Positions 36,133 to 44,873 of a stretch of DNA of 64,000 nucleotides are shown here, in pieces. The notes under the pieces are model-generated. The model saw only the letters and a program-made list of their open reading frames with translations, did no database searches and was not told where the DNA came from. A program made the translations under genes and the position numbers. Location: contig NZ_RMBX01000013.1 in assembly GCF_003807585.1 (NCBI RefSeq), positions 1-64,000 of the forward strand, read 5' to 3'. Every line of letters starts with the position of its first letter. Position 1 is the first letter of the stretch. This stretch comes from Chitinophaga barathri. Lineage in GTDB: Bacteria; Bacteroidota; Bacteroidia; Chitinophagales; Chitinophagaceae.

Positions 36133-37098
36133 TTAAAACTTCCGGTCCGTGGTAAACCTTACGAGTGATTCGAGCCCTGCCCTGACGTCGCTTTCAGGCA
36201 GTTCATGCAGGATGGCAAGAGCTTCGTCCCGGTATTGCAGCATTTTCTGCCGGGTATATTCTATCCCTCCATTCTCTTTTACGAGGGTGATGACTTCGTT
36301 GACCTTGTCCTTATCTTTATTATGATTCTTTACTATATTTATTATATGCCTGCGTTGTTCCTTGCTGCTGTGCTGGAGGGTGTAAATGAGGGGGAGGGTC
36401 ATTTTCTTTTCCCGGATGTCTATCCCCGTGGGTTTGCCGATGTTGGCGGTGCCGTAGTCGAACAGGTCATCTTTGATCTGGAAAGCGACGCCGACCTTTT
36501 CGCCGAATAGCCTCATTTTTTCGGTGAGGGCATCATCCGCGGTGGTGCTCCAGGCTCCGGCTGCGCAGGCTGAGGCGAGGAGGGAGGCGGTTTTGCGGCG
36601 TATGATCTCGAAATAGATATCTTCTTTAATGTCCAGTTTGCGGGTTTTTTCGATCTGGAGGAGCTCGCCTTCGCTCATTTCCTTTACGGCGCGGGAGAGT
36701 ATCTCGAGGCTGCGGAAGTCGTTGTTGGTAATACTGAGGAGGAGGCCTTTGGAGAGGAGGTAATCGCCTACCAGTACGGCGATCTTGTTTTTCCAGAGGG
36801 CGTTGATGGAAAAAAAGCCCCGGCGCTCGAGGGAGTCGTCCACCACATCGTCGTGTACGAGGGTGGCGGTGTGTAAAAGTTCCACAAGGGCGGCGGCGCG
36901 GTAGGTATTTTCGTTAATGCTGTTGGAGAACAATCTGGCGGAGAGTAAAACGAACATGGGCCTGATCTGTTTGCCCTTCCGTTTGACGATATAATGCATT
37001 ATCCGGTCCAGGAGAGGAACATGGCTCTTCACTGCATCCGCAAACTTTCCTTCGAAATCTTGTAATTCCTTCCCGATCAGTTGTTTAATTTCCTCCAT
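36133..37098 (-). CDS. long-chain polyprenyl diphosphate synthase
   Basis: Trans-prenyltransferase that extends farnesyl or geranyl diphosphate with isopentenyl diphosphate. It has 321 residues from the ATG at 37098, preferred over an ATG at 37143 because homologues begin near MEEIKQ. The first Asp-rich motif HDDVVDDSLERRG begins at 82 and the second, IKDDLFD, at 208-214. GKQIRP (42-47) is the substrate-binding loop. The residues just before the first motif are small (HTATLV), so the product should be long, probably the side chain of menaquinone (C35-C40), which complex I would reduce. Divergent from the OmpA-family gene. Confidence 0.9.
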   Translation of the reverse strand: MEEIKQLIGKELQDFEGKFADAVKSHVPLLDRIMHYIVKRKGKQIRPMFVLLSARLFSNSINENTYRAAALVELLHTATLVHDDVVDDSLERRGFFSINALWKNKIAVLVGDYLLSKGLLLSITNNDFRSLEILSRAVKEMSEGELLQIEKTRKLDIKEDIYFEIIRRKTASLLASACAAGAWSTTADDALTEKMRLFGEKVGVAFQIKDDLFDYGTANIGKPTGIDIREKKMTLPLIYTLQHSSKEQRRHIINIVKNHNKDKDKVNEVITLVKENGGIEYTRQKMLQYRDEALAILHELPESDVRAGLESLVRFTTDRKF

Positions 37099-37245
37099 GG
37101 ATATAATAAAAAGGTTTGCTAAGCTAGGCCTAAAATAGGACATTTTGCAAAATTGGCCCCGAATTTGTATACATTAGTTGGATGTTCTTTAAATTAGGCT
37201 CTAATTTTGAGCTAGTTATCAATACAAATAAAATCGCAATAAAAA

Positions 37246-37276
37246 TTTGTATATTCATTTAGGATTTTTACCTTTG
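37246..37276 (+). promoter_or_regulatory. promoter of the OmpA-family gene
   Basis: TTTG at 37246-37249 and TACCTTTG at 37269-37276, 19 bp apart, match the Bacteroidota promoter exactly. The surrounding DNA is very AT-rich, and the leader of about 55 nt is A-rich, as in highly expressed genes of this group. Confidence 0.8.
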
Positions 37277-37335
37277 CTTGGTAAAAAACGCGTTAATTGT
37301 AAAATCTTTAACAGTTTTTAAATAAAAAAACAATT

Positions 37336-38880
37336 ATGGCAAGCAAAAAGTACTTACTACTGGCAGGTGCAATGACTCTTCTGGCAGCATCTCCTGGTTT
37401 TGCGCAGGTTAAACCCAATTACGATGCCCTGGACTCCTCAAAAGTTTCGGCAAAGAATATGGCGCAGTTTAACAGCTTCAGAAACAACCAATCCGACTAC
37501 CCCGCAAAACCCCGTAACATGTGGGAACTTGGTTTCCACGGTGGTTACCACTTTATCAAAGGTGATGTGGCTGCTCTCCCCGGCTTCGGCGGCGGTCTGT
37601 CCCTGAGAAAAGCAATCGGTCATACTTTCTCTATCAGAGGTGAATATACTGGTTCTTTCGACTATGGTCTGGATTACCAATTGAAACCCAATACAGTAGG
37701 TGGCGCATGGAATCCTACAGCTGCTGCTAACAGCGGCAATGTGGTTCCTAACTTCAAAACCGCAACCCACCAGCTGTCTTTGAACCTGGTAGCTTCCCTG
37801 AGCAACATCCTTTTCTACAAAGCACAGCCCAAAGTTAACTGGTATGTATTTGCCGGTTACGGTCTGATGCTCGCAGACGTGGACGTTGACGCGCTGAATG
37901 CAAGCAACGCTGCTTATTCTTACTCCGGAGTTAACTTCGGTGGCAAGAAAAAAGACATTCGCGATCAGCTGAAAGATCTGTACGACAAAGAATACGAAAG
38001 CAATGCTCCTAGCCAGGGTAACCGTGTTCAGATCGGCCGTAACGATGACAACCAGCTGCTGCGTCATGCTGCTGAAGTTGGTACCGGTATCGCTTTCAAA
38101 GTATCTAAACGTTTCAACATCGGTGTTGAAGAAAAAATCACCCTGCCCTTCGATGATTACCTGGACGGTTATACCGCCGGTGCTTATGATGGCAGCAAAG
38201 ACTTCTTCTCTTACACCAGCCTTCGCCTGAACTTCAACCTGGGCAACCCGAACAAACGCGTAGAACCCTTATGGTGGGTTAACCCGCTGGATTTCGCTTA
38301 CAACGAGCTGAACAGCCCCCGCCGTATGAAACTGCCTACTCCTGTTCTGCCTGATGCTGACGGCGACGGTGTAACTGATCAGTTCGACCGCGAACCCAAC
38401 ACCCCCGCTGGTGCTCCCGTTGATTCTCACGGTGTAGCTAAAGATACAGACGGTGACGGCGTTCCTGACTACAAAGACAAACAACTCATCACTCCGACAT
38501 ATTGCCAGCCTGTTGACGCTGACGGCGTAGGTAAATGCCCGGATCCTGAGTGCTGCAAAAACATCCAGACCGGCCCCGCATGTGCTAGCCTGGTGTTCCC
38601 CAGCGTTGCTTTCAAAGGTTCTTCTACCAAAGTATCTTCTGACAACGAAGCTATCCTCGGTAGCGTAGCCGCTACTCTGCGCAGCAATCCTTCCTGTAAT
38701 GTACTGGTTACCGGCCACGCTGGTGCCAAAGGCAAAAAAGGCGGTGTAGACCTGAGCTCTCGCCGTGTGGATGCAGTGATCGACTACCTGGCTGAAAAAC
38801 AAGGTATCGACCGCGGCCGCTTCATCAAACAAAATACTCCTGGCGAATCCAGCACTGTAGACTTAGCTCCTGCTAACTAA
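37336..38880 (+). CDS. OmpA-family outer-membrane protein with calcium-binding repeats
   Basis: A 514-residue outer-membrane protein. A signal peptide (to about 24, ending GFAQ) precedes an eight-strand-type beta-barrel (about 60-310) rich in alternating aromatic and polar residues. Thrombospondin type 3 repeats follow, with DADGDGVTDQFD, DTDGDGVPDYKDK and DADGVGKCPDPE (about 348-410), which bind calcium. The C-terminal OmpA-like peptidoglycan-binding domain (about 425-510) contains VLVTGHAGAKGKKGGVDLSSRRVDAV. Codon choice is more uniform than in the neighbours (AAC, GGT, CTG), and the promoter is strong, which suggests high expression. It anchors the outer membrane to the cell wall. Confidence 0.92.
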   Translation: MASKKYLLLAGAMTLLAASPGFAQVKPNYDALDSSKVSAKNMAQFNSFRNNQSDYPAKPRNMWELGFHGGYHFIKGDVAALPGFGGGLSLRKAIGHTFSIRGEYTGSFDYGLDYQLKPNTVGGAWNPTAAANSGNVVPNFKTATHQLSLNLVASLSNILFYKAQPKVNWYVFAGYGLMLADVDVDALNASNAAYSYSGVNFGGKKKDIRDQLKDLYDKEYESNAPSQGNRVQIGRNDDNQLLRHAAEVGTGIAFKVSKRFNIGVEEKITLPFDDYLDGYTAGAYDGSKDFFSYTSLRLNFNLGNPNKRVEPLWWVNPLDFAYNELNSPRRMKLPTPVLPDADGDGVTDQFDREPNTPAGAPVDSHGVAKDTDGDGVPDYKDKQLITPTYCQPVDADGVGKCPDPECCKNIQTGPACASLVFPSVAFKGSSTKVSSDNEAILGSVAATLRSNPSCNVLVTGHAGAKGKKGGVDLSSRRVDAVIDYLAEKQGIDRGRFIKQNTPGESSTVDLAPAN

Positions 38881-38909
38881 TACAGACCGGATAACCACGG
38901 TAAATATTT

Positions 38910-38947
38910 CAGGACAGGCTGCTCATGGAGCAGCCTGTCCTTTTTTA
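38910..38947 (+). terminator. terminator of the OmpA-family gene
   Basis: GGACAGGCTGCTC at 38912-38924 pairs with GAGCAGCCTGTCC at 38928-38940 (13 bp, 3-base loop) and TTTTTTAT follows. Confidence 0.93.
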
Positions 38948-39032
38948 TCCCATTTCCTCCCCAAATTATTTTCTCCCGCGATTGAACTCATTACCCCATT
39001 TGCCCGTTTATAGAATAACGCGTTTTTTACAC

Positions 39033-39064
39033 TTGCGAATCCTGATTATTTATCACTAAATTTG
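39033..39064 (+). promoter_or_regulatory. promoter of kup
   Basis: TTG at 39033-39035 and TAAATTTG at 39057-39064 lie 21 bp apart. The expected start point is about 24 nt before the GTG start. Confidence 0.6.
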
Positions 39065-39093
39065 ACCAGCCTTAAACTTATATTGTTTTTAGC

Positions 39094-41064
39094 GTGGTAA
39101 AAGACTTCAATAAAGCTACCCTGGCCGGTCTGATTGTGGCGTTGGGTATCATCTACGGCGACATCGGTACCTCTCCGCTCTATGTGTTCAAAGCCATTGT
39201 TGGAACCAACGAGATCAGCGAACTGCTGGTTATCGGGGGGATTTCCTGCATCATCTGGACACTTACACTTCAGACCACCGTCAAATACGTAATTCTCACG
39301 CTGAAAGCAGATAACAAAGGGGAAGGCGGTATTTTTTCACTGTACGCCCTGGTGCGGCGGCACGGCAAATGGACGGTCGTATTTGGTATGATCGGCGGGG
39401 CCGCGCTGTTGGCGGATGGCATCATCACACCACCCATCACGGTCACTTCGGCTGTGGAGGGCTTGCGCACCCTGCCCGTTTTCAAGGACCTCGGCACCTG
39501 GACCATCGTCAAGATCGTACTGGTGATCATCACACTGTTGTTTTTTATGCAGCAGTTCGGTACCATGTCCATCGGCAAGATGTTCGGCCCTATTATGGTG
39601 ATCTGGTTCAGTATGCTGGCCATACTTGGGCTGGCGCATATTGCGGATGACCTCTCGGTGCTCAAGGCTTTTAATCCCTATTACGGGGTAAAACTGCTGG
39701 TACTCTACCCGCACGGCTTCCTGCTGCTCGGAGCGGTCTTTCTCTGTACCACGGGGGCAGAGGCCCTCTATTCAGACCTTGGCCACGTAGGCCGCGGCAA
39801 TATCCGCGTCTCCTGGATCTATGTTAAAATAGCCCTGATACTCAATTATTTAGGCCAGGGCGCCTGGTTGCTCACCCAGCAGGGGAAAACCCTGAACGGG
39901 GAGAACCCCTTCTTCCTGATCATGCCGGAATGGTTCGTGATCTTCGGGGTACTGATAGCTACCATCGCATCCGTGATCGCCAGCCAGGCCCTTATCTCCG
40001 GGTCTTTTACCCTCATTTCCGAGGCCATGCGCCTCAACCTCTGGCCCAAACTTAAGATCAACTACCCCACGGAACTCCGCGGGCAATTATTCATACCGGG
40101 CATCAACCTGATGCTGTTCGTGGGCTGCGTGTCCATCGTACTGCTGTTTAAGGAATCATCCGCCATGGAAGCGGCTTATGGCTTGTCTATCACCATCTGT
40201 ATGCTGATGACCTCCTGCCTGTTCGGCTTCTATTTATATACCCGCCGCGTCAAACTGGCCTGGATAGCTGTATATCTCGCCGTTTATCTTACCATCGAAT
40301 TCTCTTTCCTGCTGGCCAACCTCGTGAAGTTCACCCACGGCGGTTATGTGACCGTGATCGTGGCCGGCGCGCTGTTTATGGTGATGTACGCCTGGTTCCG
40401 CAGCCGTAAGATCAAAAACCGTTACGTTGAATTCGTACGCCTGGAAGATTACCTGCCCATCCTGCAGGAACTCAGCAACGATACCTCCATCCCCAAATAC
40501 GCCACGCACCTCGTATACATGAGCAGTGCGGACAATCCGAAGGAAATAGAACATAAGATCATTTATTCCGTACTGAACAAAAAGCCCAAACGCGCTGATA
40601 TCTATTGGTTTGTGCATGTAGACGTGGTGGACGAGCCTTATATGAGCGAATACACCGTGCAGACCATCATCCCGAACGAAGTGATCAGGGTGGAATTCCG
40701 CCTCGGGTTCAGAGTGGAGCAGCGGATCAACCTCATGTTCAGAATGGTGGTGGAAGATATGGTGCGGAACAAGGAAGTGAATATCACCAGCCGTTACGAA
40801 TCCCTCAGCAAAAACAATGTGGTGGGTGATTTCCAGTTTATCGTGATGGAGAAGTTCCTGTCGCACGACAACGATCTGCCCCTGCACGAGCGGCTCATCA
40901 TGCGGATCTATTTTATGCTGAAAAAGATCGGGCTGTCCGAAGAAAGAGGTTTCGGGCTTGATTCCAGTTATGTAACCGTTGAAAAGTTCCCGCTGGTGGT
41001 GGCGCCTGTTACCAACCTGCAGCTGAAGCGCGTGAAAGACCGGTACCGTTACGATATAGAATAG
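39094..41064 (+). CDS. kup: potassium uptake protein Kup
   Basis: Potassium-proton symporter of the KUP/HAK/KT family in the inner membrane; 656 residues, about twelve helices in the first 420, then a cytosolic tail. The signature GIIYGDIGTSPLYVFKA near 18-34 and EGGIFSLYALVRR near 78-90 are typical. GTG at 39094 is the only suitable start before the first helix and agrees with the promoter. The GH123-like gene follows 51-63 bp later and may be cotranscribed. Confidence 0.96.
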   Translation: MVKDFNKATLAGLIVALGIIYGDIGTSPLYVFKAIVGTNEISELLVIGGISCIIWTLTLQTTVKYVILTLKADNKGEGGIFSLYALVRRHGKWTVVFGMIGGAALLADGIITPPITVTSAVEGLRTLPVFKDLGTWTIVKIVLVIITLLFFMQQFGTMSIGKMFGPIMVIWFSMLAILGLAHIADDLSVLKAFNPYYGVKLLVLYPHGFLLLGAVFLCTTGAEALYSDLGHVGRGNIRVSWIYVKIALILNYLGQGAWLLTQQGKTLNGENPFFLIMPEWFVIFGVLIATIASVIASQALISGSFTLISEAMRLNLWPKLKINYPTELRGQLFIPGINLMLFVGCVSIVLLFKESSAMEAAYGLSITICMLMTSCLFGFYLYTRRVKLAWIAVYLAVYLTIEFSFLLANLVKFTHGGYVTVIVAGALFMVMYAWFRSRKIKNRYVEFVRLEDYLPILQELSNDTSIPKYATHLVYMSSADNPKEIEHKIIYSVLNKKPKRADIYWFVHVDVVDEPYMSEYTVQTIIPNEVIRVEFRLGFRVEQRINLMFRMVVEDMVRNKEVNITSRYESLSKNNVVGDFQFIVMEKFLSHDNDLPLHERLIMRIYFMLKKIGLSEERGFGLDSSYVTVEKFPLVVAPVTNLQLKRVKDRYRYDIE

Positions 41065-41127
41065 AATGAGTTTGCATAGAAGCGCGATAGGTATTATATT
41101 GTGAGCTTCCTAAATATGCTACTCGTT

Positions 41128-42867
41128 ATGCTTAAACACGTCTTTGCCACGGGCCTGACCCTGGCACTCACCCTGAATTTATATGCCCAGAGCGGCCCTT
41201 CCGCCGACTACAGGGAGCTTAAAGATCCGAGGAAAGTAGACCCGGCTGCCTGGAGCGGCGTCAAACCAGGAATCAACATTGCCTTTGGCAGCACCGACGT
41301 ACGTTATGACAAGATCTACGCCCCGGAATCCGGCTCCCTGCGCACCGCCTGGAACACCAAAGCCTGGAAAGGAGAAAAAGTACATACCCAGTTTGTGATC
41401 TGGTCCACCACGCCTGTATCCAACGTAAGCGTTGTGGCCAGCGCCCTCAGCGACGGAAAGGGGAACAAGATACCCGTGGAGGCCGTTACAACCGGTTTTG
41501 TGCGGTATGTGATGACGGATGAACTGAACAGCGAAGGCGGCGGATGCGGGCACCGCAAGCCCGGCCAATTTGATTCTTCACTGGTGGCAGATGGAATTGA
41601 TTTTACCCGGACAACAAATATAGCCGCTTATAATACCCAGCCAGTATGGCTGAGCGTGACTGTGCCGCCGCAAACGCCCGCCGGTACCTACACAGGCTCC
41701 TTACATGTGGCAACAGGGAAAGGCGCCACGCAGAAAGCACTGCAATATCAGATAACAGTAGGCGAACGCACGCTGCCCAGGCCCCAGGACTGGGGTTTTC
41801 ACCTGGATCTCTGGCAGAGCCCTTACGCCATTGCACGCGTTCACAACACGCCGCTCTGGAGCAAGGCCCACTTCGAAGCGATGAAACCGTATATGAAAAT
41901 GCTCGCCGATGCCGGACAGAAAGTGATCACCACCAGTATCATCTACGACCCCTGGAACAGCCAGACGGAGGATATCTACGGCGACATGGTGAAATGGACC
42001 CGGAAGAAGGACGGCACCTGGCACTTCGACTATACCGTATTTGACCAGTGGGTGAGCTTTATGCAGGAAATGGGCATCAAAAAACAGATCGCCTGTTTCA
42101 GCATGATCCCCTGGAACCTGAAGTTCTATTACTTCGATGAAAACACCGGTAAAAACGAAGTGATGGTGGCCAAACCCGGCACCCCGGAATATGACAAACA
42201 CTGGGCACCTATGCTGACGGACTTTGCGAAACACCTGAAAACAAAAGGCTGGTTCGATATCACCTGCATCGCGATGGACGAACGCCCGATGGAGGCGATG
42301 CAAGCGGCCATCAAGCTGATACGCAGTGTGGACAAGGATTTTAAGGTATCGCTCGCGGGTAATTATCACAAAGAGCTGGTGAACGATATTTATGATTATT
42401 GTGTGGCTTCCGGCCAGGACTTCACGAAAGAAGAGAGGAAATGGCGCCTGGAGAAGGGCTGGCCTACTACCTATTACACCTGCTGCTCCGAAGGTTTCCC
42501 GAACACATTCACCTTTTCCCCGCTGGCGGAATCCGCCTGGCTGGGCTGGCATGCGGCGGCGAAAAATTACACCGGTTATCTTCGCTGGGCGTTTAACTGC
42601 TGGGTGAAAGATCCTTTGCAGGATTCGCGTTTCCGCACCTGGGCAGCCGGCGATACGTACCTGGTATATCCGGGGCCACGTTCTTCCATGCGTTTTGAAA
42701 GGATGATAGAAGGTATCCAGACGTATGAAAAAATTAAAGTGCTGAAAGCGGAAGGGAAAGGACCGGAGCTGGAAAAGATATTGTCCACCTTCGAGATCAA
42801 TGCGCTGAAAGCGAAAAAAGCGGGAGATATGGTGGATGCAGGGAATGCAGTACTGAACTCACTTTAA
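41128..42867 (+). CDS. secreted GH123-like glycoside hydrolase (DUF4091)
   Basis: About 579 residues with a signal peptide ending LYAQ. An N-terminal beta-sandwich (GH123_N-like, residues about 40-210) precedes a TIM-barrel-like catalytic region. The adjacent acidic pair in CIAMDERPMEAM (Asp-Glu, about residue 384-385 from this start) matches the Asp-Glu of GH123, which acts by substrate-assisted cleavage of beta-N-acetylgalactosaminides. FSPLAESAWLGWHAAAKNYTGYLRWAFNCW near the end is typical of DUF4091. Starts at GTG 41101 and ATG 41116 are also in frame; 41128 gives the neatest signal peptide. It probably attacks external glycans; the exact substrate is an inference. Confidence 0.85.
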   Translation: MLKHVFATGLTLALTLNLYAQSGPSADYRELKDPRKVDPAAWSGVKPGINIAFGSTDVRYDKIYAPESGSLRTAWNTKAWKGEKVHTQFVIWSTTPVSNVSVVASALSDGKGNKIPVEAVTTGFVRYVMTDELNSEGGGCGHRKPGQFDSSLVADGIDFTRTTNIAAYNTQPVWLSVTVPPQTPAGTYTGSLHVATGKGATQKALQYQITVGERTLPRPQDWGFHLDLWQSPYAIARVHNTPLWSKAHFEAMKPYMKMLADAGQKVITTSIIYDPWNSQTEDIYGDMVKWTRKKDGTWHFDYTVFDQWVSFMQEMGIKKQIACFSMIPWNLKFYYFDENTGKNEVMVAKPGTPEYDKHWAPMLTDFAKHLKTKGWFDITCIAMDERPMEAMQAAIKLIRSVDKDFKVSLAGNYHKELVNDIYDYCVASGQDFTKEERKWRLEKGWPTTYYTCCSEGFPNTFTFSPLAESAWLGWHAAAKNYTGYLRWAFNCWVKDPLQDSRFRTWAAGDTYLVYPGPRSSMRFERMIEGIQTYEKIKVLKAEGKGPELEKILSTFEINALKAKKAGDMVDAGNAVLNSL

Positions 42868-42896
42868 GACAACCCGCCAGAAAGAAAATATAAAAA

Positions 42897-42931
42897 GAAA
42901 AACCTCCGAGGAATCGGAGGTTTTCTTTTAA
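42897..42931. terminator. bidirectional terminator between GH123-like gene and ftsZ
   Basis: AACCTCCGA at 42901-42909 pairs with TCGGAGGTT at 42914-42922 around GGAA. T-rich DNA follows on both strands (A-run on the left, TTTTCTTTT on the right). Confidence 0.88.
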
Positions 42932-42972
42932 CACAACTAAAAAACAATCAAACTAATTTCGTCTTTGTTTCA

Positions 42973-44766
42973 TCAGTCCGGCTTTTTCCCGTCTAAAAAG
43001 GTATTGATCGTGTTGATCTCTGCCTGATTTTCTGAGCCATTGCCCACCGTATAGCTGGAGTAGAACTGCTCAGCTGAGCCGGCTCCGCTATCCAGGTTCA
43101 CGTTCCGGCGGAGATAAGCCGGTACGTTTTCGATCTCCTGGTTGTTCTCCATATTCTTCACATTAAAACTGATGCTGCGTAATTTGGCCACTCTTTCCAT
43201 CTGCTTGCGTTTCTGCTCCTCCGCCTGCTCATCCAGCAGCTGCTGAGGCTGATGCTGGGGTTGTGGCTGCGGTGCCGGCTGAGCCGGCTCGGGTTCCTGG
43301 ACAGGCTCTTCTTCTTTGAACACCATTTTCATTTCGTCCTGCTGGTTGTTGCTCACCGGTTCCACATAGATGTTGGAAGGACGGTTCAGATAACCACCGG
43401 ATGCGGAGCTGGTGCCTGAAGCGGGAGCGGAGGGCTGCTGCGGGGCCTGTTGAACAGGCGGTTGCGGCTGTGCCTGCTGCTGAGGCTGTGGCTGTACCTG
43501 CACTTGCTGTTGCGGCTGAACGGGCTCTACCGGCTCGATGTTGAGCGTGTAGGTTTCCCGCTGCTGCTGAGGCTCGGGGCGTACAAATGATGCCGTGGGA
43601 GCGGGATGGGCTACCTGTGGCTCAACGAGCGTGGGCGCCATCACATCCCTGATCTCTTCGTCCGGTTCATCGGAGAAAAGCATGGCCTGGCTGTTCATTT
43701 TCTTTTCATCACCTTCCTGGCCCAGGGTCATCACGATCTTGGGCTCTTCTTTTACGGGCTGCTGAGCCGCGGCAGCAGCGGCTTTCTGCTGCTGGATGGG
43801 GTTCTGCTCAAAGCCGGTGGCAATGATGGTAACGCCCAGGTTGCGCTCCAGCGTTTGGTCGTAGCCCACACCGAGGATCACGTCGCAATCCTCGCCGGCC
43901 ATGCTTTGTACATAGGCCTGTATGGTGTCCATTTCGTCCAGCGTGTGCTCAAACTCGCCTTCGGCGGAAGAGATATTGATAAGGATCCATTTGGCTCCTT
44001 TGATGTCGTTGTCGTTCAGCAGCGGGGAAGTGAGCGCTTCTTCGATGGCTTTCTGCGCACGGTATTCGCCTTCCGCAACTGCCGCACCCAGGATGGCTAC
44101 CCCACCGTTCCGCATCACGGTGCAAACGTCCGCAAAGTCCACGTTGATCTGGCCGGTGCTGTTGATCACATCGGTGATACATTTGGCGGCAGTGGCCAGA
44201 ACGTTGTCCGCTTTTTCGAAGGCGGCCTTGAACTTCAGGTCGCCGAACTTCTGGCGGAGCTTATCGTTGGAAATGATCAGCAGTGTGTCCACGAAATCTT
44301 TCAGGCGGTTGATGCCTTCTTCGGCCTGCAGCATTCTCTTTTTCCCTTCATAAGAGAAGGGAGTGGTAACGATGCCCACGGTGAGGATGCCCAGTTCCTT
44401 GCATATTTTGGCAATGATGGGAGCGCCGCCGGTGCCGGTGCCGCCGCCCATGCCTGCTGTGATGAATGCCATTTTGGTATTCACCTCCAGTATCTTTTTG
44501 ATTTCTTCAAAGGACTCCTCCGTTGCCTGTTCTCCGATACGGGGATTGGCGCCGGCTCCCAAACCCTGTGTGAGATGGGGCCCCAGCTGTACCTTGTTCG
44601 GCACAGGACTGTTTGCAATAGCCTGTGCATCGGTATTGCATATAATGAAGTTCACACCCTCAATGTTCTGACTGAACATGTGGTTCACCGCATTGCTACC
44701 ACCGCCACCAATGCCTATCACTTTGATGATGGAGGATTTTTCCTTTGGAAGATCAAAATGTATCAT
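42973..44766 (-). CDS. ftsZ: cell division protein FtsZ with long Q/P-rich linker
   Basis: Tubulin-like GTPase that forms the Z-ring. The GTP-binding signature GGGTGTG is at 107-113, in a core of about 320 residues. The total of 597 is much longer than the E. coli protein (383). The extra length is a linker (about 325-540) dense in Gln, Pro and Glu, including two QPQ-rich runs. The conserved C-terminal peptide NVPAYLRRNV (547-556), which binds FtsA, is followed by a further 41 residues. Last gene of the division cluster; the gap to ftsA is 107 bp, so an extra promoter there is possible. Confidence 0.97.
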   Translation of the reverse strand: MIHFDLPKEKSSIIKVIGIGGGGSNAVNHMFSQNIEGVNFIICNTDAQAIANSPVPNKVQLGPHLTQGLGAGANPRIGEQATEESFEEIKKILEVNTKMAFITAGMGGGTGTGGAPIIAKICKELGILTVGIVTTPFSYEGKKRMLQAEEGINRLKDFVDTLLIISNDKLRQKFGDLKFKAAFEKADNVLATAAKCITDVINSTGQINVDFADVCTVMRNGGVAILGAAVAEGEYRAQKAIEEALTSPLLNDNDIKGAKWILINISSAEGEFEHTLDEMDTIQAYVQSMAGEDCDVILGVGYDQTLERNLGVTIIATGFEQNPIQQQKAAAAAAQQPVKEEPKIVMTLGQEGDEKKMNSQAMLFSDEPDEEIRDVMAPTLVEPQVAHPAPTASFVRPEPQQQRETYTLNIEPVEPVQPQQQVQVQPQPQQQAQPQPPVQQAPQQPSAPASGTSSASGGYLNRPSNIYVEPVSNNQQDEMKMVFKEEEPVQEPEPAQPAPQPQPQHQPQQLLDEQAEEQKRKQMERVAKLRSISFNVKNMENNQEIENVPAYLRRNVNLDSGAGSAEQFYSSYTVGNGSENQAEINTINTFLDGKKPD

Positions 44767-44873
44767 GACTCTTTCTCTTTAAATGGGTTAGTATTTGGTG
44801 TACCGTTTTCCTACGCTACTATTTTTGATCGTGTTTTTTAAAACTGATTATTCATGCAACAATCACGCCATGC

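Noticed and set aside
43606..44841. 411-codon plus-strand frame opposite ftsZ
   Set aside because: Shadow of ftsZ; no motif and no promoter.
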